Shown here: positions 11,577 to 21,900 of the stretch, one piece after another
Position numbering within the stretch: position 1 is the stretch's first letter
How the letters are laid out: each line of letters begins with the position of its first letter
DNA from: Saprospiraceae bacterium
GTDB taxonomy: Bacteria; Bacteroidota; Bacteroidia; Chitinophagales; Saprospiraceae
Assembly (NCBI GenBank): GCA_016717655.1
Contig: JADKFC010000016.1
Coordinates: 1 to 64,000, forward strand
DNA: 64,000 nucleotides
Direction: 5' to 3'
Translations under genes and position numbers: made by a program
The notes under the pieces: model-generated
The model's database searches: none
Seen by the model: only the letters and a program-made list of their open reading frames with translations
What the model was told of the DNA's origin: nothing

Positions 11577-11960
11577 ATGAAAACCATCATCAATAGTCCA
11601 AACGCCCCGGCCCCTGTAGGCCCATACAATCAGGCGGTATTAGCAGGTAATACCTTGTACGTTTCAGGGCAAATTGCCATTGAACCGTCAACCGGTGTCA
11701 TTGTAACGGAAAGCATTGAGGCAGAAACAGAGCAAGTACTTAAAAACTTGCAGGCGGTTCTGGTAGAAGCAGGGATGACGTTTGAAAATATTGTAAAATG
11801 TTCAGTATTTGTTACCGATATGGACATGTTTGCAAGAATCAATGTCATATACGCACGTTATTTTGAAGGTATACAAGCACCTGCAAGAGAGTTGGTTCAG
11901 GTAGCAGCTTTACCCAAATATGTCAATATAGAAATCAGCTGTATAGCAGTAAAAGCATGA
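11577..11960 (+). CDS. ridA: RidA family reactive enamine/imine deaminase
   Basis: A 127-residue YjgF/YER057c/UK114 protein that hydrolyses reactive 2-aminoacrylate-type enamines made by PLP enzymes. It begins with the family N-terminus PNAPAPVGPYNQAV and ends with the signature APARELVQVAALPK, which includes the substrate-binding arginine. Usual length. The stop overlaps the aroE start (ATGA), so the two are probably translated together, and proline dehydrogenase follows in the same run. Confidence 0.96.
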   Translation: MKTIINSPNAPAPVGPYNQAVLAGNTLYVSGQIAIEPSTGVIVTESIEAETEQVLKNLQAVLVEAGMTFENIVKCSVFVTDMDMFARINVIYARYFEGIQAPARELVQVAALPKYVNIEISCIAVKA

Positions 11961-12679
11961 CAAAAAAATATGGCCTGATAGGAAAAAAATTAGGTCACAG
12001 CTTTTCGCCGGCTTATTTTTCAAAAAAGTTTGCCAGAGCTTCCCTCTTTGACCATAGTTATACCACTTTTGAATTAGACCACATTGAAGAAGTAACAAAA
12101 GTATTGAGTGAAGGCCTTTTAGGCGCAAACGTCACCATTCCCTACAAAAAGGCCATTTTAACCTATTTACACGGCTTGGATGAAGCAGCCAAAGACATTG
12201 GTGCAGTCAATTGTATAGTCAATATAAATGGCCAATACAAGGGTTATAATACTGATTGGTTGGGCTTCCGTCAAAGTCTAGTCGAATTTATTGGAGATCA
12301 AAGACCAGAGGCTTTGGTGTTGGGCAATGGAGGGGCCTCTAAGGCCATTTGTTATGCCTTGGAACACTTACAAATTAAATATATGGTCATTAGCCGATCT
12401 GAAAAAGGGCTAAGATATGAAGACCTAACACCTGCAATTATAGCATCCAATCATTTGATTATCAATACCACACCATTAGGAATGTACCCTTTTGTAGATG
12501 ACTTTCCTCAGATTCCTTATGACGGCATAGATGACCAACATTTTGTATTTGATTTGATTTACAATCCTGAAAAAACCTTATTTTTGGCTTTGAGCGCAGA
12601 AAGAGGCGCAAAGATTCAAAATGGATATCCAATGCTGGTTTATCAGGCAGAGGAATCCTGGAAATTATGGAACAGTTAA
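11957..12679 (+). CDS. aroE: Shikimate dehydrogenase
   Basis: Reduces 3-dehydroshikimate to shikimate with NADPH in the aromatic amino acid pathway. The shikimate site is seen in GKKLGHSFSPAYF, the catalytic lysine in VTIPYKKAIL, and the aspartate in GYNTDWLGF. The nucleotide fold is VLGNGGASKAICYAL and the family motif NTTPLGMYP follows. At 240 residues it is a short AroE, typical of Bacteroidota. It overlaps ridA by 4 bp and is followed 10 bp later by the proline dehydrogenase ATG. Confidence 0.96.
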   Translation: MTKKYGLIGKKLGHSFSPAYFSKKFARASLFDHSYTTFELDHIEEVTKVLSEGLLGANVTIPYKKAILTYLHGLDEAAKDIGAVNCIVNINGQYKGYNTDWLGFRQSLVEFIGDQRPEALVLGNGGASKAICYALEHLQIKYMVISRSEKGLRYEDLTPAIIASNHLIINTTPLGMYPFVDDFPQIPYDGIDDQHFVFDLIYNPEKTLFLALSAERGAKIQNGYPMLVYQAEESWKLWNS

Positions 12680-12689
12680 GCATTTAAAA

Positions 12690-13880
12690 ATGGAAGAAGG
12701 CTCACCGATAGAATTACCTGATTTTAGCAATACAGAAATTGCTTTTTCGACCAAATCTAACGCAGAACTAAAAAAGATGGAACGATTATTCAGATTAATG
12801 AATAATTCTACCCTGGTAAAACTAGGCACTCATGTAGGCTTGTTTGCTGTTAAATATAGAATTCCGTTTTCAGATTACTTCATACGTGAGACCATCTTCG
12901 AGCAATTTTGTGGTGGTGAAAATTTGTGGGATTGTCAAAAAACAATTGATAAGTTACACAAATTCCAAACCCTTTCTGTTTTGGATTTCGGTGCAGAGGC
13001 AAAAAACACCGAAGAAGAGTTTGATGGAGTGATGTCAGAAAATATGAGGGCCATCGAAATGGCCGCCAGCAATAACTCAGTACCCGTAATCAGTACTAAA
13101 CTGACCGGCCTGGTGGACAATGCTGTTTTGGAAGCCTTACAAAACAAAGAAGTACTCAGTCCTGCTCAAAAATCAAAATATGATGCTTTTTTTAAAAGAG
13201 TAGACGCAATCTGTTCCAAAGCATACGAGCATGGAGTGGGTGTTTTTATTGATGCAGAAGAAAGCTGGATGCAGGATCCCATCGATGCCCTGTCCATGGA
13301 AATGATGGATAAGTATAACAAAGAGCGGGTGATTGTGTATAACACTTATCAACTTTACAGAAAAGACAAGCTGGCTGACTTAAAAAGAGACTTTGAAGTG
13401 GCGACATCCAAACAATTTAAGTTGGGCGCCAAACTGGTTAGAGGAGCCTATATGGAAAAAGAAAGGAAGAGGGCCAAAGAGATGGGCTATGAATGTATGA
13501 TTCAGGAAACCAAAGAAGATACAGACCGCGACTACAATCTTGCATTGGAATTTTGCGTTGATCACTATCAGGAAATTTCGGTTTGCTGTGCTTCTCACAA
13601 CTTAGAAAGCAATTTGCTTTTGGCCAAATTGATTCAACAAAGGAAGCTGGATAAATCTCATCCTCACCTCAATTTCTGCCAGCTCATGGGCATGAGCGAT
13701 TGTATTACATTTAATTTGGCAAAAGCAGGATTCAATGTAGCTAAATATGTAGTTTATGGCCCCGTTAAAGAAGTATTAGCCTATCTGGTTAGACGGGCAG
13801 AAGAAAACACTTCTATTACCGGAGAAATGGGCAGAGAATTGTCTTTAATAGATACTGAAATAAAACGAAGAGGTCTGTAG
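12690..13880 (+). CDS. Proline dehydrogenase (single-domain PRODH)
   Basis: FAD enzyme oxidising proline to pyrroline-5-carboxylate. Family motifs are KLVRGAYMEKER, CCASHNLESN, NFCQLMGMSD and YGPVKEVLAYLVRRAEEN, the C-terminal proline-binding helix with paired arginines. There is no P5C dehydrogenase domain, so this is the monofunctional type (396 residues). The frame extends upstream to 12621 inside aroE, but ATG 12690 is chosen since it lies 10 bp after the aroE stop and gives an acidic N-terminus (MEEGSPIELPDF). Confidence 0.93.
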   Translation: MEEGSPIELPDFSNTEIAFSTKSNAELKKMERLFRLMNNSTLVKLGTHVGLFAVKYRIPFSDYFIRETIFEQFCGGENLWDCQKTIDKLHKFQTLSVLDFGAEAKNTEEEFDGVMSENMRAIEMAASNNSVPVISTKLTGLVDNAVLEALQNKEVLSPAQKSKYDAFFKRVDAICSKAYEHGVGVFIDAEESWMQDPIDALSMEMMDKYNKERVIVYNTYQLYRKDKLADLKRDFEVATSKQFKLGAKLVRGAYMEKERKRAKEMGYECMIQETKEDTDRDYNLALEFCVDHYQEISVCCASHNLESNLLLAKLIQQRKLDKSHPHLNFCQLMGMSDCITFNLAKAGFNVAKYVVYGPVKEVLAYLVRRAEENTSITGEMGRELSLIDTEIKRRGL

Positions 13881-13894
13881 AACAGAAATTCACC

Positions 13895-13909
13895 GTTGTT
13901 TTGAACAAC
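13895..13909 (+). terminator. Short hairpin after proline dehydrogenase
   Basis: GTTGTT-TTG-AACAAC forms a 6-bp stem with a 3-base loop 15 bp after the proline dehydrogenase stop. It is AT-rich and lacks a following T run, so it is a weak terminator at best; it could instead be an operator for the peptidase gene starting at 13925. Confidence 0.25.
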
Positions 13910-13924
13910 AATAACTAATAAACC

Positions 13925-16063
13925 ATGAAAGGGACTTTACCATTAGGGTTATTGATCATGAGCATAGTGGCTTGTCAATCACCCCAAACCAATTATCCTA
14001 TGATCGAAGTAAGTTATCCAGAAACCAGAATTGATACCATTTCAGACAATTACCACGGTACTGTTGTTGCTGATCCTTATCGATGGTTGGAAGATGACAA
14101 TAGTGAAGAAACAAAAGCATGGGTCACAGCGCAAAACAAAGTGACATTTGCCTATCTTGATCAAATTCCATTTAGAAAATCATTGAGGAATCGACTAGAA
14201 AAATTGATGAATTTTGAAAAATTTGGAGTTCCTTTTAAAGAAGGCGGAAAATATTATTACTTTAAAAATGATGGCCTTCAAAATCAAAGTGTACTCTATG
14301 TTGCAGATGATGCCAGCTCAGAGGGAAAAATTTTATTGGACCCAAACACCCTGTCAAAAGATGGAACCGTTGCTTTAGGTAGTATGGATTTTTCAGCTGA
14401 TGGAAAGTACCTTGCCTATTTTTTGAACGAAGGAGGTTCTGATTGGACTAAGGCATATGTGATGGACCTAGCTGCAGGTAAAATGACATCCGACACCTTA
14501 AACTGGATTAAATTTTCCGGCATATCCTGGAAGGGTAATGGTTTTTATTATTCCAGGTATCCGGAGCCCAAAGGAGCGTCTGCGCTTTCAGGTAAAAACG
14601 AATTTCATGCCCTCTATTACCACGAAATAGGTACGCCGCAAAGCGCCGATAAGTTGATTTATGTTGACAAGACTCAGGGGCAAAGAAATGTTTATGCCCA
14701 AACAACCGAAGATGAACAATACCTGATCATCAGCACTACAGAGTCAACCAGTGGCAATACAGTGTGGCTTCAAGATTTGACCAAACCTCAATCACCCATT
14801 GTGAAAGTGGTAGATAACTTTGATAACGACCATAGCATTGTTGATCATTTAGGGGGCGGCAACTTCTTGATGATGACCAACATGGGAGCTCCGAAGAGAA
14901 AATTGGTGGGATTCAATATCAGCAACCCTATGCCGGAGCAATGGAAAGATGTTATAGCTGAAGATAAGGATCCACTTGACAATGTCAGCCTTTGTGGAGG
15001 AAAGGTATTTGCCAACTACATGCACAATGCAAGTACTGGGGTCAGAATTTACAAAGAAGATGGCACCTTTATCCAAAACCTCAGCCTGCCCGGTATTGGA
15101 ACAGCTGGAAGTATTTCAGGTAAGAGAAAAGAAGCTAAGGCCTATTACTCATTTACCTCCTTTATAAGGCCTACCACTATATATGAATTGGATGTTCCCT
15201 CATTGGATTCTAAAGTTTTCAGGTCTCCTAAAGTAGATTTTGATTTTGATAAATATGAGACCGTTCAAGAATGGTATACGAGCAAGGATGGCACCAAAAT
15301 ACCGATTTTTATAACCAAAAAGAAAGGTTTAAAAATGGATGGCAGCAATGTAACCCTTTTATATGGTTATGGGGGATTTGACGTATCACTTACACCGTCA
15401 TTCAGTGTTTCAAGGCTTCCTATCCTTGAGCAAGGTGGTGTTTATGCACTTGCCAATATCAGAGGGGGTGGTGAATTTGGCAAGGATTGGCATAAAGCAG
15501 GAACATTGGAGCAAAAACAAAATGTATTTGATGACTTTATTGCTGCAGGAGAATACCTCATTCAACAAAAATATACCCAAAAAGAAAAACTGGCCATCCA
15601 GGGTGGATCCAATGGCGGCCTGTTGGTAGGTGCCTGCATGACACAACGCCCAGATTTGTTTGCAGTAGCATTTCCCGCAGTTGGCGTATTGGATATGTTG
15701 CGTTATCATCAATTTACCATTGGATGGGCTTGGGCTACAGATTATGGCAGAAGTGATGATCCCAAAATGTTTCCTTATCTATTGAAATACTCTCCCTATC
15801 ACAACACTAAAAAACAATCCTACCCAGCCACATTAATTACAACAGCTGACCATGATGATCGTGTTGTGCCTGCACACAGCTTTAAATTTGCGGCAGCCCT
15901 TCAGGCGGCGCAACAAGCTAAAAAGCCGACACTCATACGTATTGATGTAAGTGCAGGTCATGGAGCTGGCAAACCAACATCCAAAATGATTGACGAATCT
16001 GCAGATTTGCTTTCATTTCTTTTCTACAACACCAATACTTCGTATAAAGACAATGATCATTAA
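13925..16063 (+). CDS. Prolyl oligopeptidase (S9A) lipoprotein
   Basis: A 712-residue serine peptidase that cleaves after proline in short peptides. The N-terminus has a lipoprotein signal (LIMSIVAC, lipid cysteine at residue 17), so it is probably anchored in the cell envelope. A seven-bladed propeller domain precedes the alpha/beta hydrolase domain. The catalytic triad is visible: Ser near residue 561 in GGSNGGLLV, Asp near 644 in DHDDRVVP, and His near 679 in AGHGAGKP. GGGEFGKDWHKAG is also typical of S9A. The proline released could feed the proline dehydrogenase just upstream; this is inference. Confidence 0.94.
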   Translation: MKGTLPLGLLIMSIVACQSPQTNYPMIEVSYPETRIDTISDNYHGTVVADPYRWLEDDNSEETKAWVTAQNKVTFAYLDQIPFRKSLRNRLEKLMNFEKFGVPFKEGGKYYYFKNDGLQNQSVLYVADDASSEGKILLDPNTLSKDGTVALGSMDFSADGKYLAYFLNEGGSDWTKAYVMDLAAGKMTSDTLNWIKFSGISWKGNGFYYSRYPEPKGASALSGKNEFHALYYHEIGTPQSADKLIYVDKTQGQRNVYAQTTEDEQYLIISTTESTSGNTVWLQDLTKPQSPIVKVVDNFDNDHSIVDHLGGGNFLMMTNMGAPKRKLVGFNISNPMPEQWKDVIAEDKDPLDNVSLCGGKVFANYMHNASTGVRIYKEDGTFIQNLSLPGIGTAGSISGKRKEAKAYYSFTSFIRPTTIYELDVPSLDSKVFRSPKVDFDFDKYETVQEWYTSKDGTKIPIFITKKKGLKMDGSNVTLLYGYGGFDVSLTPSFSVSRLPILEQGGVYALANIRGGGEFGKDWHKAGTLEQKQNVFDDFIAAGEYLIQQKYTQKEKLAIQGGSNGGLLVGACMTQRPDLFAVAFPAVGVLDMLRYHQFTIGWAWATDYGRSDDPKMFPYLLKYSPYHNTKKQSYPATLITTADHDDRVVPAHSFKFAAALQAAQQAKKPTLIRIDVSAGHGAGKPTSKMIDESADLLSFLFYNTNTSYKDNDH

Positions 16064-16078
16064 ACCAAGTTCATTGAT

Positions 16079-16606
16079 TTGAGTCTACATGTAGTGATAA
16101 TCAAAATAAAATGCATCGTGCTCTTCCTCTTTGTGATGGGAGGGCACACTGTTTGGGCACAAGAAAAACCAACTGTCAATATCTTTTTCCTTGAAGATTG
16201 TGTCATTTGCCAGTCACTTACGCCTGAATTAAATAAGTTGTACCAAAAGTATCATAAAGAATTTGACTTTGTATTGTACTTCCCCAATCAAAGGTCAAAA
16301 GACAATTCTATAAATGAATTTAAAAAAAAGTACAAAGTAGATATTCCCTATAAAACCGACCATTATAAAAAGGTTTCGACTTTGTTGGGGGTGAATGTGA
16401 CCCCTGAAGTAGTTTTAACTGACAGATCGGGTCAAATTGTGTACCAGGGAGCTATTGATGATTCATTTATAAGTCCAGGAAAAAAAAGGAAAGCAAAAAA
16501 TCACTACCTTCAACTTGCCATTGAAGCTTTTAGAGTCAATAAAAAGCCTGAAATTTCAAAGACACAGGCTGTTGGATGTTTTATCAACTATAAAGAAAAT
16601 GATTAA
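16079..16606 (+). CDS. Exported thioredoxin-fold protein with CVIC motif
   Basis: A 175-residue secreted protein with a signal peptide (hydrophobic core at residues 5-20, cleavage probably after TVWA) and a thioredoxin-like fold. CVIC (residues 41-44) stands in the place of the thioredoxin CxxC. A late cysteine lies in AVGCFI (residue 167). The start is uncertain: no ATG lies in frame before the signal peptide, so TTG 16079 or GTG 16094 must serve, or the true start is hidden by an error. The stop is 3 bp before the cytochrome c/copper monooxygenase ATG, so the two are almost certainly co-expressed. A role in maturing or reducing that metalloprotein is inference. Confidence 0.75.
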   Translation: MSLHVVIIKIKCIVLFLFVMGGHTVWAQEKPTVNIFFLEDCVICQSLTPELNKLYQKYHKEFDFVLYFPNQRSKDNSINEFKKKYKVDIPYKTDHYKKVSTLLGVNVTPEVVLTDRSGQIVYQGAIDDSFISPGKKRKAKNHYLQLAIEAFRVNKKPEISKTQAVGCFINYKEND

Positions 16607-16609
16607 AAA

Positions 16610-18199
16610 ATGATCAAAAAGATTTGGGTAACCCTTACGATAATTGTAGTAAATACAATGTTATTTGGTCAGGCTACTTATACAAAAGACATTGCCCCCA
16701 TTGTATACAAGAAGTGTGCAACCTGCCACCGGCCCGGTGAAATCGGTCCTTTTGCATTGACCAATTATGAAGAAGTCAGATCTTATGGGGAGACAATTAA
16801 GTATGTGACCGAGATTAAATATATGCCCCCATGGAAAGCTGACCCCGGATATAAACATTATTTGGAGGAAAACTACCTGACCGATGAGCAAATTGTTTTG
16901 ATTGGACAATGGGTGGATGCAGGGATGCCTTATGGCAACGCAGCTGAAGAGCCCGCATTTCCGGACTATCCGGAGGGTAGCGCGTTGGGAGAACCAGATT
17001 TGGTTTTGCACTTTGCCACAAAACATCTGCACAAAGGAGATGGTGAAGATGAATACAGGTATTTTGTTTTACCTACAGGTCTGACAAGCAATAAGGTGGT
17101 TAAAGCAATAGAATTGCGCCCAGGCAATAAAAAAATTGTACACCATGCTCTTTTTTTTCAGGACACAACAGGGAAAGCCAGATCATTTGATGTAAAAACA
17201 CCGGAATATGGCTTTTCAGCCAATACTTCAGGTTTTGATGTTAATTCCGTTTTGCTATATGAACAATATCCGGGATATGTGCCTGGACAAAAACCCATCC
17301 GTTATCCCGAATCTATGGGTCAACGCATGAACAAGAACTCGGACCTCGTGATTCAATTGCACTACGCCCCTACCCCTGTAGATGAATTTGACAGTACCAC
17401 GGTAAACATCTTTTTTGCAGATGATGATGAACCGATAGACCGTTTTGTAAAAGACAAAGTAATGCTTCCATCAGATCTCCCTGGAGGTTTTTTTAGCTTT
17501 GTAATACCTGCCAACCAAAAGAAAACTTTCACCGGTAAGTGGAAAACCACACAGGATTTGTCATTTCTGAGTGTTTTTCCACACATGCATTTGTTGGGCA
17601 AGCGATGGAAAGTCTGGCTTCAACGGCCTGATGGCAGTTTAGAAAATTTAATAAAAATTGATGATTGGGATTTTAATTGGCAGGGTGGCTATTACTTTAC
17701 CCAACCTATAATTGCACCAAAAGGCTCCACCGTATTTGCAGAGGCAGAATATGACAATACTGCAAACAATCCACTCAACCCCAATTCTCCTCCTGTTTCC
17801 ATAAGTTGGGGAGAAAAGACCAGTGATGAAATGTATTATTTCCCGGTTTTACACACTCCTTACAGAGTTGGTGATGAAAATCTGGTCTTCAGCCAACCTA
17901 CCAGTACTGATGACCATAATCAGCATGAGATAAGCAATCAGCATGTCGTTTTGTTTCCCAATCCTGCAAGAAACGAAATGGTGAATGTAAAATTTCTCCT
18001 GGCAAAGGCAGCCAAGGTAGACATTGCCATCCGGGATATGAAAGGAACACTAGTTAGGTATGTAAGGAAGGGTGAATTCTTCTCACAAGGAGAACATTAC
18101 GTCCACATTGATGCTAATAACCTAAACCCTGGCAGTTACCTGGTTGTTATTGAATCAGACAACAAAGTTTTTGGAGAAAAACTTCAAATCATCAAATAA
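16610..18199 (+). CDS. Cytochrome c / ascorbate-dependent copper type II monooxygenase fusion with T9SS signal
   Basis: A 529-residue secreted protein. After a signal peptide (residues 1-20) comes a c-type heme site CATCH (36-40), then a domain with the copper ligands of the PHM/DBH-type monooxygenases: HH at 178-179, H251 in QLHYAP, HMH at 325-327 and M408 in SDEMYYF. Residues about 446-529 form a T9SS type A sorting domain (VVLFPNPARNEMVNV ... GSYLVVIES). This suggests a cell-surface or secreted copper hydroxylase that can take electrons directly from its heme domain. The substrate is unknown. The 3' end overlaps the SDR start as TAATG. Confidence 0.85.
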   Translation: MIKKIWVTLTIIVVNTMLFGQATYTKDIAPIVYKKCATCHRPGEIGPFALTNYEEVRSYGETIKYVTEIKYMPPWKADPGYKHYLEENYLTDEQIVLIGQWVDAGMPYGNAAEEPAFPDYPEGSALGEPDLVLHFATKHLHKGDGEDEYRYFVLPTGLTSNKVVKAIELRPGNKKIVHHALFFQDTTGKARSFDVKTPEYGFSANTSGFDVNSVLLYEQYPGYVPGQKPIRYPESMGQRMNKNSDLVIQLHYAPTPVDEFDSTTVNIFFADDDEPIDRFVKDKVMLPSDLPGGFFSFVIPANQKKTFTGKWKTTQDLSFLSVFPHMHLLGKRWKVWLQRPDGSLENLIKIDDWDFNWQGGYYFTQPIIAPKGSTVFAEAEYDNTANNPLNPNSPPVSISWGEKTSDEMYYFPVLHTPYRVGDENLVFSQPTSTDDHNQHEISNQHVVLFPNPARNEMVNVKFLLAKAAKVDIAIRDMKGTLVRYVRKGEFFSQGEHYVHIDANNLNPGSYLVVIESDNKVFGEKLQIIK

Positions 18200-18906
18200 T
18201 GAAAAACAAAGTTGCATTTGTAACCGGTGGATCCCAAGGTATAGGTGCTGCTGTGGCAAAATCCTTAGTAGATAAAGGATTGAAAGTAGCCATAACAGGC
18301 AGAGACCAGGCAAAATTGGATGCCATCCAAAAAACATTGGATCCTCAATTGCAGCTGCCGATTTTGTGTATACGAGCAGATGTTCGAAATTACCAGGAAT
18401 TGGCTGCAGCGGTAGCTTTGGTACATGAAAAATTTGGCACCATCGATACCGTTGTTGCCAATGCAGGAGTTGGTCATTTTGTTGCCATTGATGAGATGAG
18501 TCATGAACAATGGAATGAAACAATTGACACCAATCTTACTGGTGTATTTAACACGATAAAAGCGTGCCTGGCTGACTTGAAAGAAAGCCGTGGATACTTC
18601 ATCACAATGGCCAGCCTGGCTGGAACCAACTTTTTTGAAAAGGCCTCTGCCTACAATGCCAGCAAATTTGGTTTGGTCGGATTCACCCAGGCAGTCATGC
18701 TTGACTTAAGAAAATACGGCATAAAGGTCACAACCATTATGCCTGGCTCAGTCTCCACTCATTTTAATAACAATATCCCCTCTGATCAGGATGCCTGGAA
18801 GATTCAACCAGAGGATTTAGGACAAATGGTAGTTGACTTATTAAGTATGCCAGAAAGAACATTGCCGAGCAAAATTGAGGTTCGACCTTCTTTTCCGGGG
18901 AAATAA
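18199..18906 (+). CDS. Short-chain dehydrogenase/reductase (classical SDR)
   Basis: A 235-residue NAD(P)-dependent oxidoreductase. The cofactor motif is TGGSQGIGAAVAKSL, the structural motif NAGVG follows, and the catalytic Ser/Tyr/Lys are in MASLAG ... YNASKFG. It resembles the 3-ketoacyl-ACP reductase branch, but the substrate cannot be deduced. Translationally coupled to the copper monooxygenase gene by a TAATG overlap. It converges with the large surface protein on the other strand, leaving only 2 bp between stops. Confidence 0.9.
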   Translation: MKNKVAFVTGGSQGIGAAVAKSLVDKGLKVAITGRDQAKLDAIQKTLDPQLQLPILCIRADVRNYQELAAAVALVHEKFGTIDTVVANAGVGHFVAIDEMSHEQWNETIDTNLTGVFNTIKACLADLKESRGYFITMASLAGTNFFEKASAYNASKFGLVGFTQAVMLDLRKYGIKVTTIMPGSVSTHFNNNIPSDQDAWKIQPEDLGQMVVDLLSMPERTLPSKIEVRPSFPGK

Positions 18907-18908
18907 AA

Positions 18909-21900
18909 TCAGATTTTAATAAACTTACAAATCCAACCTTTTGTTTCAGCCTTTAACTTGAGAAAGTAAAGACCACTGGAAAGAGATGTTACATCAATAG
19001 ATAAATGATCCGAAGAGAGTTTAAGCAGCGGCAGTTTAAATTCCTTCCCATCAAGGTCAATTATATTGATCCCTTCAGCTTCTATACCCTTATGTGTAAT
19101 GAATAGCACATTGGATGTAGGATTTGGGTTTAAACCCAATATTTCCTCATCCTCGCCAATGCCACTTATTTCATCCACTCTTGCTGACACCTCTAATTGG
19201 CAGCCCAATTCATCCGTAATAGTGCATTGATAATCACCTCCACCCAGACCTTGTAATTTAAATCCATTGAACGACGGTTTTGACCATTGAATGGTATAGT
19301 TTCCCTGGCCACCTGATGGCACTATTTCAAGACTTCCATCTTTGTTGCCTATCGATGCAGGAATGGAAATTATATCAATAGAAATATCTGAAATGGAACC
19401 AACTGCTATAGCCGGCAAAACAAAATGACAGCCGAGCTCGTCTGTTACAGTGGCATTATAACTACCATTTCTAAGCTGGCTTATTTTGAAGCCCAAACTT
19501 CCATTTTGCCATTCGACTTTATGTGGCAGAGAAGCCCCTCCTGTTTGCAAGGTAATGGTTGCTGAACTATCTGTATTGCATAAGTTTTTTACAATATCGG
19601 CACTATACGTAAAGCCTGGAATTGAATTAATGCTTACCGACGGAGAAACACTAATACATCCATCACTGTCTGTGATGGTTACTCTGTATATTCCACCGGG
19701 CAAGCCCTTCAAAGAATCTGAATCGAACCAGACCAGCCTTTGTGTACCATTGCTCCAATTAAAGTCAAGGGGTAATTTTGATTGTATTGATCTAGCTGTT
19801 ATTAGTCCACTTTCTTCTGAGGGGCATTTGTTGTCTTTTACCTTTTCAAAAACAATCGGATATACAATATTCCCTGATGTGACAAGGATCGATTCAGTTG
19901 TAATTTTGCAATTATTAGCATCTACGGCCGTCATGGTGTATGCCCCTGGAATGAGTTGATTGACATCACCTGTATTCTGATTTGATGAGGACCAAAAATA
20001 CTTGTATGGAGCCACCCCTCCCGCAACAGAAGTTTGAATTGCCCCATCAGGTTTTTGCAAACAGCCGGAGGGAATAACTTTGTCAATGCTATAAAGGAGT
20101 TCCGGAGGCTGTCTGACAATAATATTGTCTTGTGAAACGGTACATCCATTATCGTCGTAAACTGTGACTCCGTAATTACCTGCAGTAAGGTTGGGTCTAA
20201 ACTGGACCTGTGATCCATTGTCGTTCCAGGCATAGGTATATGGTTCCGTACCACCAGAAACATGGATCCGAATTTGTCCCGTCTTTGTCCCGAAACATCT
20301 TACATCTTCCAGATTGGATACCGCCAATTCCAAGACTTCAGGGCCTGGTATCTCTGCAACATATTCAATCGAACAAGAAGAGGCATCTGTGATGGTAAGC
20401 ACATACAGGCCTGCAGTCAATTGGGACCTTCGGTTTCCGGAGAACCCATCTTCCCAATTAAAAGTATAAGGTGGAAAGCCATTTACTACATTTAGTTCAA
20501 TGATGCCGGTGGCATCCTGATAACATAAGGGAGATCTCAAAAATGTAGCAATAGGCTGAAGAGAGGAAGAAGCTTTTACTTCAATAGGTCCCAGTTCTTT
20601 TTTACATCCTATTCCATTGATGATGGTGACACCGTAGATTCCTACTCCTACGTTTGATAGATTCTGAGTCGTATCTCCCCTGCTCCATTGAAAAGAAAAA
20701 GGAGTAAATACCCCATTGTGTGTAATTTTTATGATGCCATCATTCTTACCCTGGCAGCTGGGTTTGACCACAGACTCAACAATTGCCTGAAAATTGGACA
20801 TTGACTTTACCTCAATAAAAGAAGTTTCCAGACCACAGCCATTTACATCCGTAATTTTACATTTATAAAATCCAGCTTCAAGTCCTGTGATGGGATTGCC
20901 GGTATCGCCATGCAGCCAATTATATTTTATGGGCAGAGCACCACCAGATACGCTTAAACTGATACTGCCATCACCCTTACCAAAACAGCTTTCATCGATT
21001 ACCACTTGGCTGTTCAACATCATAGGATTAGAGGTATCTGTTAGCACCAAAACCCCATCACAATTTTCATCTATTTGATTGCAAGGTAAGTCGACCTGAG
21101 CTGGATTAATAAATGAATTATTATCATCACAATCGCCCGACAATAAACTATAACCAAAAAGAGCTTGTGAAGAACATCTGCTAATGAAAATATCTGCGTT
21201 ACCATAACCGTCCAGATCTTTATCTTCATAAAAAACATTTTCTGGTACCTGAGTTGTGTTACCCAGGCTTATCAGGTCTATGGCTATATCACCTTCACTC
21301 CCTGTTGCTGTTTGGCCATTGAATCGGAGTAAGTAAAGGCGGTCTTGGGGCAATTCAATTGCCTGGCTTAATCGATTCCATTGATTGCCCTGGTCGCCCG
21401 AAATCGAAAACACTTCAGCCCAGGAAGCGCCATTGTTGAGTGAAATTTCCACTCTCAACCTCCCTGTATCTTTCCCATACATATGAAAGTAAAAATCCAA
21501 ATCGCAAGCAGAAGGTTGAGGCCCTGATTTTAGGCACTTTGATTCTAAATAAGCATTCATATTGGGTTGGCACAAAGAGGGATTACTTTCCAAATAAAGA
21601 AATTTGCCTCCTCCATTTACGCCAGATGATGGTCCTGTAAAATCAGTTGGCGTTTCCCCTTCATTCAAAAGCCAGTCTGTATTATCAGCATCAGGATTAT
21701 TGGAAAACACCCCGTTAACCGTGCAGCTTTCTCCACAGTTCTGAGTACAAATTTCATTGTCTTCAAATCCTTCAGAAACTCCCACAACAGCACATGAAGT
21801 TTGAAATGACCGTGTACAGCTGGGAGCTGAAACGGCAGAAGCCAGACAAGATGAAATTAGAAAAAATTCATACGGAGCATTGCTGTCAAGGCCTTGTATT

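Noticed and set aside
11552..11629. Longer N-terminus for the rsmF-like protein
   Set aside because: The extension overlaps the ridA coding start and lacks family similarity; ATG 11551 fits better.
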